A stretch of DNA of 64,000 nt from NCBI GenBank assembly GCA_019421015.1, contig JAHZGC010000015.1, positions 17,773 through 81,772 on the forward strand, in the 5' to 3' direction. Shown in pieces: positions 25,351 through 32,117 of the stretch (positions are counted from its first letter, which is position 1; every line of letters starts with the position of its first letter). This stretch comes from Coriobacteriaceae bacterium (GTDB taxonomy: Bacteria; Actinomycetota; Coriobacteriia; Coriobacteriales; UMGS124). Made by a program: the position numbers and the translations under genes. The notes under the pieces are model-generated. The model was not told the DNA's origin. It did not search any database and worked only from the letters and a program-made list of their open reading frames with translations.

Positions 25351-25713
25351 GGCTCGCGTGCGGTGAGTGCTTCCCGGAGTAAAAAACCAGCCGAGGGTGC
25401 GATGGCCAGGGCTGGCGATTTGGCCCGGATTACAAAAACCGGCCGAGGGCGTGACGATATCTCGAAAATTTATATAAATCTGAGAAAAATTCACGCTTTA
25501 CCTGCGGTTCTTTTTCTATCCTCCACATATATTTAATCAAAAATCGCAGCAAGTCACACCCTCGGCGCGTTTTTGGTTTTGCGCCCCCGTCCGCATCCTT
25601 TTGCGCTCGCCTAGCAAGGTCGTGCATCTGCCTTGCGCCCGTCCAAGCCCTTTTCTTCCGACGCTGAGCCGTCCTGTGTGCATTCATTCCCGCTTCTGTA
25701 AGGAGACGCTACT
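25351..25713. promoter_or_regulatory. AT-rich control region with three AAAAACC-GCCGAGGG repeats and an ACCTGC motif
   Basis: Three related sites occur: AAAAACCAGCCGAGGGTGCG (from 25382), AAAAACCGGCCGAGGGCGTG (from 25434) and an inverted copy GTCACACCCTCGGCGCGTTT (from 25553). The second and third face each other across an AT-rich stretch (25458-25550). Between them TTTACCTGCGGTTC is at 25497-25510. Nothing codes here. The arrangement suggests that the accessory genes from 25714 on have their own regulated promoter. Confidence 0.55.
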
Positions 25714-26565
25714 ATGAACGCTGCCCCTTTGAACCCCAACGCCTACGAGGCCTCCGACGACCTGGTGCTCGACGACGGCTTTGACCCCCTGGCCTGCGAG
25801 GGAGCCGACCGCGACGAGACGGTCGCCGGCATGGCGGGTACCGCCGCCGAGGCCGAGCGCGAGGCCGCCCCCGACGAGGAGGACGTGCTGCCCTACCTGG
25901 GCGACCCCGACGCGAACCACATCCCCGAGCCCGTGGTCGACGACCGTCCCGCCTCGGTGCGCACCGAGGAGCTCTTCAGCCGCATGAAGCCGCGCCGCAG
26001 GGTGCTGCTCGGCGTGCTCGACCTGTGCCGCGAGCCGGCCGGGGTCGACGCCGTGAACGCCCGCATCGACGAGCTGCAGTCCGAGCAGCGCTCGGTCTTT
26101 GACGGCGCCGCCCTCACCGCGCTGCTGGAGCGCGCCGGTGCCCTCGAGAAGCTCCAGGACGTCGAGGAGCAGGAGCCTCGGACCGTGGTGGTCGACGGCG
26201 TGGAGTATCTGGAGCCGGCGGCCAAGATCGAGGTGCGCTACCGCACCACCGAGGCCGGCCAGGCCATGCTCGACGCCGACCGCCCCGCGGACCTCCTCCA
26301 CGAGGTGTTGGAGCGCGACGCCGTGTACAAGCCCATCTACCTGCGCATCCTCAAGGCCTGCGACGAGGAGGGCGGCAAAACTGCCAAGGAGCTGGGCGCG
26401 CTCGTGGACTCCGACCCCCTGGTGCAGCAGCCGCGGTTTTGGGCCGCCCACTTCTTCAACATCCTGGGCGAGTGCGACGCGCTGACCTGGAACCGCACCT
26501 GGCAGACCACCGACCTGGGGCGTACGGCCATCGAGGAGCTCGAGCTCGAAGGCGTCAGCGCCTAG
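25714..26565 (+). CDS. Unrecognised protein with two winged-helix-like domains
   Basis: 283 residues; ATG 25714 after AAGGAGACGC. The first ~85 residues are acidic and look disordered. Two halves then resemble each other: RRRVLLGVLDLCREPAGVDAV...TTEAGQAML (residues ~93-190) and YKPIYLRILKACDEEGGKTAKE...TTDLGRTAIEEL (residues ~205-278). Each has helices followed by a wing-like TTxxGxxAxxxL ending, suggesting tandem winged helices. I do not recognise a family. It is the first of five genes that follow the molybdoenzyme operon and end with a TIM-barrel-like protein. It may be a regulator or a protein-binding scaffold for maturation; this is inference. Confidence 0.75.
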   Translation: MNAAPLNPNAYEASDDLVLDDGFDPLACEGADRDETVAGMAGTAAEAEREAAPDEEDVLPYLGDPDANHIPEPVVDDRPASVRTEELFSRMKPRRRVLLGVLDLCREPAGVDAVNARIDELQSEQRSVFDGAALTALLERAGALEKLQDVEEQEPRTVVVDGVEYLEPAAKIEVRYRTTEAGQAMLDADRPADLLHEVLERDAVYKPIYLRILKACDEEGGKTAKELGALVDSDPLVQQPRFWAAHFFNILGECDALTWNRTWQTTDLGRTAIEELELEGVSA

Positions 26566-26664
26566 GAGCTGCTTCCCTCTCACCCGCCGTTCCCGCGGGT
26601 GGCCGCCTTCCTGCCACCGCCCGGCCCCGTTACCCCATTTCCCCGTTGCCCAAAGGAGATACCC

Positions 26665-27363
26665 ATGACCACCGCAGCCGACCAGCTGAGCCTCGAAGAG
26701 TTCGCCGCCCTGAACGAGCGCCGCGCGCGCTCCTACGACCTGCTCGCCCGCCTGTACGCCAAGGAGGTGGACCAGGCCCTGCTCGACGAGCTGCACGCCA
26801 CGCGTTTCCCCGCGTCCACCGGCTCCCCGGAGGCCGACGAGGGCATGCGCCTCATGGCCGGTTATCTGAGCAACGTGTGGGAGGGGACCCTGCAGGAGCT
26901 GGCCGTGGACTACGTGCGCTGCTTTATCGGCAGCGGCATGGACGCCTTCAGCGCCGCCTACCCCTTTGAGAGCGTCTACACGAGTCCCAAGCGCCTTATG
27001 ATGCAGGAGGCCCGCGACGAGGTGCTCGCCATCTACCGCAGCCAGGGGCTCGAGAAGGCCGCGGGCTGGAAGGAGTCCGAGGACCACATCGCCGCCGAGT
27101 GCATGTTCATGGCGACGCTGGCCGAGCGCACGGCCGAGGCCTGCAGGGCCGGCGACGAGGACAAGGTCGCCAGCCTGCTTACCGTGCAGCTCAACTTCCT
27201 GCGCGACCACCTCTACGCCTGGACCGGCATGATGACCTCGGACCTGCGCGGCTACGCCCGCACCGACCTCTACAAGGGCCTTGCAGCCTATACCGACGGA
27301 TTCCTGGCCAGCGACGTCGAGCTGCTCCAGGGCATCCTGGGCGACGACGGGGCCGACGAGTAG
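26665..27363 (+). CDS. TorD-family molybdoenzyme chaperone
   Basis: 232 residues; ATG 26665 with CAAAGGAGATACCC upstream. TorD-family features are the RARSYDLLARLYAKEVD helix near the start, the VDYVRCFIGSGMDAFSAAYPFESVYTSPKRLMMQEARDEVL segment and the ESEDHIAAECMFMATLAERT motif. This is the classic binding surface for molybdoenzyme signal peptides. It is the likely chaperone for the enzyme at 19258-22239. It lies between the winged-helix-like gene and the UvrD-like gene. It is unrelated in detail to the TorD at 3639, so each molybdoenzyme seems to have its own chaperone. Confidence 0.88.
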   Translation: MTTAADQLSLEEFAALNERRARSYDLLARLYAKEVDQALLDELHATRFPASTGSPEADEGMRLMAGYLSNVWEGTLQELAVDYVRCFIGSGMDAFSAAYPFESVYTSPKRLMMQEARDEVLAIYRSQGLEKAAGWKESEDHIAAECMFMATLAERTAEACRAGDEDKVASLLTVQLNFLRDHLYAWTGMMTSDLRGYARTDLYKGLAAYTDGFLASDVELLQGILGDDGADE

Positions 27364-27385
27364 AACCGCACCGCCTGTGCGACGG

Positions 27386-27489
27386 GGGGCGATTCGCAGA
27401 ATCGCCGAGACAAGGCGCGCGAGGGCGCGGTGTGCCGGAGCACATAAGCCCGAGCGGAACGCAGTATCGGCGATTCTGCGGATCGCCCC
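27386..27489. repeat. Palindromic intergenic repeat, copy 3
   Basis: The 23-base arm at 27386-27408 (starting GGGGCGATTCGC) pairs with 27467-27489 with only one G-U type mismatch. The inner core CAAGGCGCGCGAGGGCGCGG, TGTGC-CGGA-GCACA and GCCCGAGCGGAACGC matches copy 5. It follows the TorD stop by 22 bases and is transcribed with the operon if there is no terminator. Confidence 0.8.
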
Positions 27490-27613
27490 GGGGCTCTGCG
27501 AAGAGGGACGGCCCGGCATTGGGCACACGGGGAGGGCCGTCCCTCCCCTCAGGGCCCCGGTCCGCAGGCGGCTGGCAGATCTTCTCGGCACGATTCGGTA
27601 GGGAGATTTCAGT

Positions 27614-29494
27614 ATGGATTCGACGATCGATTCGACGGGCCTGTACGCCGGCCCGCAGGCAAAGACCGCCCTGGTTGGAGGCCCCGGCTCCGGTAAGACC
27701 CAGGCCCTCGTGGAGCGCGTGGCCCAGGCTATTCAGGAGGGGGAGAGCCCCGACGACGTGCTTGTGCTCGCGGTCAGTCCCACGGCGGCCGCCGCGCTGC
27801 GCGAGCGCCTGGAGCGGGCTGGTGTCGCCGGCGTGGTTCCGACCACGCCCATGGCGCTGGCCCAGGAGGGCCTTGCCGGCGCGGGGGTGCCCCGGGCCCA
27901 CCGGCTGGCCTCCTTCGAGGAGACGTTCTTCCTTGAGGACATGCGCGTCACAGGCATGGCGCCCCGCCGCCTGCGCGAGATGCTCAAGTTCCTGGAGCGC
28001 GGCTGGTCCGAGATGCGCGACGACGAGCCCGGCTGGCTCGTGACCAAGGAGGAGGAGGGGCTGAACGGCTTTGCCCGCACCTGCCTCGCCTCCATGGGCG
28101 CGCTGCACCCGACCGAGGTCGCGGCGGCCTACGTGTGCCTGCTCGCCGAGCGCCCGGAGACGCTGGCGGATGCTCAGAGACCCCTCGTGTTTGCCGACGA
28201 CTACCAGGCCATGAGCCGCGCGAGCCAGCGGCTGGCCCGCATGCTGGCCGCCCGGGAGCTCACGGTGGCGTGGAGCCCCGTCGCGGGGCTCAAGGGCGAG
28301 GAGTTCTACGGCTACCGGGACGGTCTGGCGGAGCTCGGTGCCACCCAGGTTGTCGCGCTCGATCGGAGCTGCCTGGCGGCTGCCCCTGCGCAGGCGGTCG
28401 AGAACCTCTGCAGGCAGGAGTGCCTGGCCGCCGTGGACGCCCCGGCCTGCACCCCCGACGCGCCCGTCGGCACCTTCGAGGTCGTCTCGGCCGCAGACCT
28501 CTCCGAGGAGCTCGATGCCGTGGTGTCCGCCGTGCGCGGCCTGCTCGACGAGGGGTTTGCCTGCAACGAGCTCTACCTGGCCCAGCCCAACGACGCCTGG
28601 GTGCGCCGTGTGACGGCCGCCTTGGTGTGCGCCGGCATCCCGGCGAGCGGCGTGCAGGAGCGCCAGGCCCTGGGCGGAGACGTGCGCGACGCCCACAAGT
28701 CCACGGCACCCCTGGCCTATACGGCGCTCCATCTGGCCGCCGACCCCCAGAGTGCCACGGCCTGGCGCTGCTGGTGCGGCTTTGGCGACTACCTGACCTG
28801 CTCCTCGGGCATGACGAGGCTGGCGCAGCTGGGGGCCGACACCGGCCGTACCCTGCCCGAGCTTTTGGCAGCCCTGGAGGCCGGCGAGCTCGACGTGGCC
28901 CTGATCGACCGCGACGCCATCCTGGGCCGCTACCGCGCCGGCCGCGCGCTGCTCGAGGCAGCCGAGGGCCTCAAGGGGTCGGAGCTGCTGGCGGTGCTCG
29001 CCAAGGGCACCACGGGGTCAGCCGAGGTCCCGTCCGCCCTGGCTGCGCTGGTGGGGGAGGCCGGCGCCGACGAGGACGCCCCGACGCTCTACGCCCGCGC
29101 CCAAAAGGCCCTGCTCGAGCCGGTCTTCTCTCCCGGTGCCGTGCGCGTGGGCGGCTTCGACGCGGCCCTGGGCCAGAACCCCCGCGCCCTGGTATGTTGC
29201 GGCATGGTGAACGGCCTGGTGCCCCCCATGGGATACTTCGAGCTCACTCAGACCACCATCGACGCCCAGAACAAGATGCACGAGCGGCTGGTGGAGCGCC
29301 TGACGGCCTTGGCCGGCAAGGCACGGGAGGCCCTGGTGTGCGTCACCTTTAAACGCGCCACCCTCGTCGAGGCCGAGACGCTCAAGCTCAAGACCGAGCG
29401 CGTGCGCCTGCGCGACGGGCAGCGCCTCTGCGACCTGGGGTCGAGCGTCTGTATTGACTATCTGACCGGTGCCAAGCTGGCCTACGTGCGGTAG
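27614..29494 (+). CDS. UvrD-like superfamily 1 ATPase with degenerate helicase motifs
   Basis: 626 residues; ATG 27614 after AGGGAGATTTCAGT. Walker A is intact (GGPGSGKTQALVERV, residues ~23-37) and VLAVSPTAAAALRERL fits motif Ia. Motif II, DExxQD in UvrD, reads FADDYQAMSRASQ. The motif III/IV region (WSPVAGLKGEEFYGYRDG...ALDRSCLAA) lacks the usual QSIY and NYRS. CCGMVNGLVPPMGYFE resembles the late GLNEGxFP segment, but motif VI (TRA with arginine) is not recognisable. It therefore probably binds ATP but is unlikely to be a processive helicase. Its place between torD and a trigger-factor-like gene suggests an ATPase role in assembly. Function is inference. Confidence 0.7.
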   Translation: MDSTIDSTGLYAGPQAKTALVGGPGSGKTQALVERVAQAIQEGESPDDVLVLAVSPTAAAALRERLERAGVAGVVPTTPMALAQEGLAGAGVPRAHRLASFEETFFLEDMRVTGMAPRRLREMLKFLERGWSEMRDDEPGWLVTKEEEGLNGFARTCLASMGALHPTEVAAAYVCLLAERPETLADAQRPLVFADDYQAMSRASQRLARMLAARELTVAWSPVAGLKGEEFYGYRDGLAELGATQVVALDRSCLAAAPAQAVENLCRQECLAAVDAPACTPDAPVGTFEVVSAADLSEELDAVVSAVRGLLDEGFACNELYLAQPNDAWVRRVTAALVCAGIPASGVQERQALGGDVRDAHKSTAPLAYTALHLAADPQSATAWRCWCGFGDYLTCSSGMTRLAQLGADTGRTLPELLAALEAGELDVALIDRDAILGRYRAGRALLEAAEGLKGSELLAVLAKGTTGSAEVPSALAALVGEAGADEDAPTLYARAQKALLEPVFSPGAVRVGGFDAALGQNPRALVCCGMVNGLVPPMGYFELTQTTIDAQNKMHERLVERLTALAGKAREALVCVTFKRATLVEAETLKLKTERVRLRDGQRLCDLGSSVCIDYLTGAKLAYVR

Positions 29495-29647
29495 GGTGTT
29501 TTTGGCAGAGTTCCCGTCCGCTGGGCGTTCGCGCGCGGCGCATTGAGGTACATACGCCCCGATGCACCGCGGCCCGAGGCGTTGCCTGCAGACGTCCCGG
29601 AGCGCCCGGATCCCGTTTTCTGTTCGTCCTTCCCCGAGGAGCCCATC

Positions 29648-30793
29648 ATGAACGACCTCTCATCCCTGTCTGCCCTGCTTGCCCATGTCCCCGAGCATCC
29701 CGTGCCCCACGCCGGCGACGCGGTGCGGCTCGACTATGCCCCGGATCCCCGCGGCGTGGCCGTGAGCGTGCGCGCCGCGGCCGACGGCGCGGCCACGCTG
29801 ACTGTGACCGCCCCGGCCGACGAGGTAGAGCGTTCGGTTTCGGCGGCCCAGGCAGCCATTGTGCGCAGCCACGGCGGCGACCCCCGCGATGCGCAGGCCT
29901 TTGAGCAGGCGCGTGCCCGCATGGGCATCATGGCGTTCGCCAACGCGGTGAACCGCCTGGTGCGCCAGCGCCTGTTCTCGCTGGCCGTCATGCTCACGGG
30001 TATCCTGCCGTTTTTTGCCCCCCGCTACCTGGAGGGCGCCGCCCCTCGTCCCGGCGAGCCCTATACCTTCGAGGTCGAGGTGCTGCTCCGCCCTGCCTCG
30101 GAGCTGAGCACTTACGAGCCGGCCCGCGTCTCTTTGCCTGCGACGGCCCCCGTCACGGAGGACGACGTGGAGCAGGCCCTGGGGGCGATGCTCGGCGGCT
30201 CGATCAACTTTACCAACGTGCCCGACGAGGCCCGCGCCTCCTTTGACCGCCTGCGCGACGAGGCGCGCTCGCAGCTTGAGGCCCAGCGCGCGTCCGAGCG
30301 CACCGCGGCCCTGATCGACCGGGCGACCGACGCCCTGGCCGAGCGCCTGGTGTCCCAGCCACCCCAGGGCTACGTCGAGCTTATGCGCAACCAGATGGCC
30401 AACCAGTTCGCCGCCTCGGTGGAGGCGTCGGGCACCCCGTGGGACAGCTACACCGCCGACCCCTCCTACAACGAGGAGGCCTTCAAGGCGTCCATGACCG
30501 CCCAGGCCCTGCAGGCGCTGCGCCGCGGCATGGTGCTCGACGCCGTGACGGCCCACGAGGGCATTCGCCTCACCCTCGACGACGTGCTGGCCGCCCTGGG
30601 CTCGGTGGCCCGCGGCCGAGAGACCGTGGCCGCGCAGGCCATGCTCGACAACGGCCAGCTTCCCCAGCTCTGCGAGGTAGCCCTGCGCGCCAAGGCCGGC
30701 GAGTGGGTCGCACGTCATGCCGAGGATGCTGCAGGCGAGAAGCCCTCGAACGCCGGGGGCGTCTCCGCCGCGGGCCGCCCTGCGTCCGCGTAG
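29648..30793 (+). CDS. Trigger-factor-like chaperone lacking the PPIase domain
   Basis: 381 residues; ATG 29648 after CGAGGAGCCCATC. The N-terminal part matches the trigger factor ribosome-binding domain fold (LTVTAPADEVERSVSAAQ, then PGEPYTFEVEVLLRPASELSTYEPARVSLP), but the ribosome-docking loop GFRxGKxP is replaced by SHGGDPRDAQAFEQ. The sequence then goes straight to the helical C-terminal chaperone arms (VTEDDVEQALGAML...GYVELMRNQMANQFAASVEASG), with no FKBP-like PPIase domain. It thus looks like a specialised client-binding chaperone, not the general housekeeping trigger factor. The C-terminal ~25 residues are low complexity. Context suggests the molybdoenzyme as client. Confidence 0.7.
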   Translation: MNDLSSLSALLAHVPEHPVPHAGDAVRLDYAPDPRGVAVSVRAAADGAATLTVTAPADEVERSVSAAQAAIVRSHGGDPRDAQAFEQARARMGIMAFANAVNRLVRQRLFSLAVMLTGILPFFAPRYLEGAAPRPGEPYTFEVEVLLRPASELSTYEPARVSLPATAPVTEDDVEQALGAMLGGSINFTNVPDEARASFDRLRDEARSQLEAQRASERTAALIDRATDALAERLVSQPPQGYVELMRNQMANQFAASVEASGTPWDSYTADPSYNEEAFKASMTAQALQALRRGMVLDAVTAHEGIRLTLDDVLAALGSVARGRETVAAQAMLDNGQLPQLCEVALRAKAGEWVARHAEDAAGEKPSNAGGVSAAGRPASA

Positions 30794-30804
30794 GGGAGGC
30801 CGGC

Positions 30805-31692
30805 ATGGACGACGAACGCGCCTGGGCCCCCATCGACTTCACGGTGCCCGACTTCACCGTGGGGCTGCGGCGCAACCTGCTGTTCGCCCAGCTCATGGCC
30901 GACTGCCCACAGTTCTTCTACGACGATGTGCGCATCCACAGCGTCTACGGGTGCTTCCCGGGCTGCGCGGTGAACGGCGGCCGCGCCTACGTGCGCGAGC
31001 CGTGGACCCGCTCTCAGATGGAGGACGCCTTCTCGGCCCTGGACGAGCGCGGCATCGGTGCCCGACTCACCCTCACGAACATGCTCGTGGAGGAGAAACA
31101 CCTCGAAGACCCCTACTTCAACCAGATCCTCGACGTGGCGGCGGAGCACGGCGCCGGCGTGATCGTGTACTCCGAGCTTGTGAACGAGTATGTGCGGGCG
31201 TGCCACCCGCACATGGAGCGCGTGCTCTCCACCACGCGCGAGATCCTGGACCCCGCCGAGCTCAACCGCGAGTTGGGCCGCTACGACCTTGTGGTGCTCA
31301 ACTACAACAAGAACAAGGACCGGGAGTTCCTTGACGCGGTGGAGAGGCCCGAGCGCCTGGAGGTCATGGCCAACGAGCTGTGCAACCCCGGCTGCCCCCA
31401 CCGCACCGAGCATTACCTGCACCACAGCCGCGACCAGCTCGAGGGGCGCGTCACGGAGTTCCGCCGCTGCAACCTGGCCGGCCACGACTTCTGGCGCGAG
31501 GCGCCCACGAGCCCCACGATCCTCTCGAACGACGACGTGCGCGCGCTGCGCGACCGCTACGGCGTGCGGCGCTTCAAGCTGGTGGGGCGCGGGGTGGCAA
31601 GCGCCATGAACCTCGAGAGCTACCTATACTACCTGGTACGCCCCGAGCACCGCGACGGCCTGCGCCGGGCGATCCAGCAGATGGGGGTGTAG
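30805..31692 (+). CDS. Unrecognised TIM-barrel-like protein with C-terminal Cys/His motif (peptidase U32-like?)
   Basis: 295 residues; ATG 30805 after GGGGAGGCCGGC, 11 bases past the previous stop. Alternating beta/alpha segments fit a barrel: FFYDDVRIHSVYGCFPGCAVNGGRAY, IGARLTLTNMLVEEKHLEDPYFNQIL, GAGVIVYSELVNEYV, DLVVLNYNKNKDREF, then VMANELCNPGCPHRTEHYLHHS, which could bind a metal or Fe-S cluster, and FKLVGRGVASAMNLESYLYYLVRPEHR. This recalls widespread uncharacterised proteins and the U32 peptidase/UbiU-UbiV type fold, but that is a tentative likeness. It closes the accessory block behind the molybdoenzyme. Confidence 0.65.
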   Translation: MDDERAWAPIDFTVPDFTVGLRRNLLFAQLMADCPQFFYDDVRIHSVYGCFPGCAVNGGRAYVREPWTRSQMEDAFSALDERGIGARLTLTNMLVEEKHLEDPYFNQILDVAAEHGAGVIVYSELVNEYVRACHPHMERVLSTTREILDPAELNRELGRYDLVVLNYNKNKDREFLDAVERPERLEVMANELCNPGCPHRTEHYLHHSRDQLEGRVTEFRRCNLAGHDFWREAPTSPTILSNDDVRALRDRYGVRRFKLVGRGVASAMNLESYLYYLVRPEHRDGLRRAIQQMGV

Positions 31693-32117
31693 GGGAGAAG
31701 AGCGCGAGACTTTGCCTGAACAGCGCAGGCCGCGGGGCTCTCACTCACGCCTGCGGCTTGCGCTGCATTTCTTGGGTTTCTTCCGCCGCGGAGTATGCAA
31801 TTTAGCCGGAAGGGCCCAAAGCTGGCCGCATCGCGGCATCGTGCGGGGTCGGTCGGGCCTTTGGTGCTTCCTCAGAGGTCGGTTCTAAGCCTGCCAGATT
31901 AATCAAATTACTAAAACCGCAGGTACCATCGACGGGACTATGATGGCATGGGAGGCGTGCGGCCTGGGACATCCCGCACGACCCTCGCATGCGGCCACCA
32001 AAGGTGCCCAATGTCCAAAAACGCCCCCGAACCCGCATCTTGCACGGGTCCGGGGGCGCACATGAGCCCTTGGGAGCTCTGCTGTTGCTGGCGGTGCGCC
32101 GCCGCGCCCACAGGCCT
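31693..32117. other. Gap between convergent genes with ACCTGC motif
   Basis: I see no gene here. AAAACCGCAGGTA (31913-31925) is a copy of the ACCTGCGGTTTT motif, but no gene start lies nearby, so this copy cannot be an ordinary promoter site. The only other signal is the terminator at 32022-32058. Confidence 0.4.
32022..32058 (-). terminator. Terminator of the 32118-33737 flavoprotein gene
   Basis: CGCCCCCGAACCCG (32022-32035) pairs with 32045-32058 with one mismatch; on the minus strand a TTTTTGG tract follows (from CCAAAAAC). It lies about 60 bases past the flavoprotein stop. Confidence 0.8.

Noticed and set aside
29521..29585. Possible sixth palindromic intergenic repeat before the trigger-factor-like gene
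   Set aside because: Only short scattered matches to the core (GTAC, CGATGC, GCGTTC) and no convincing outer stem; counted as unrelated or too degraded.
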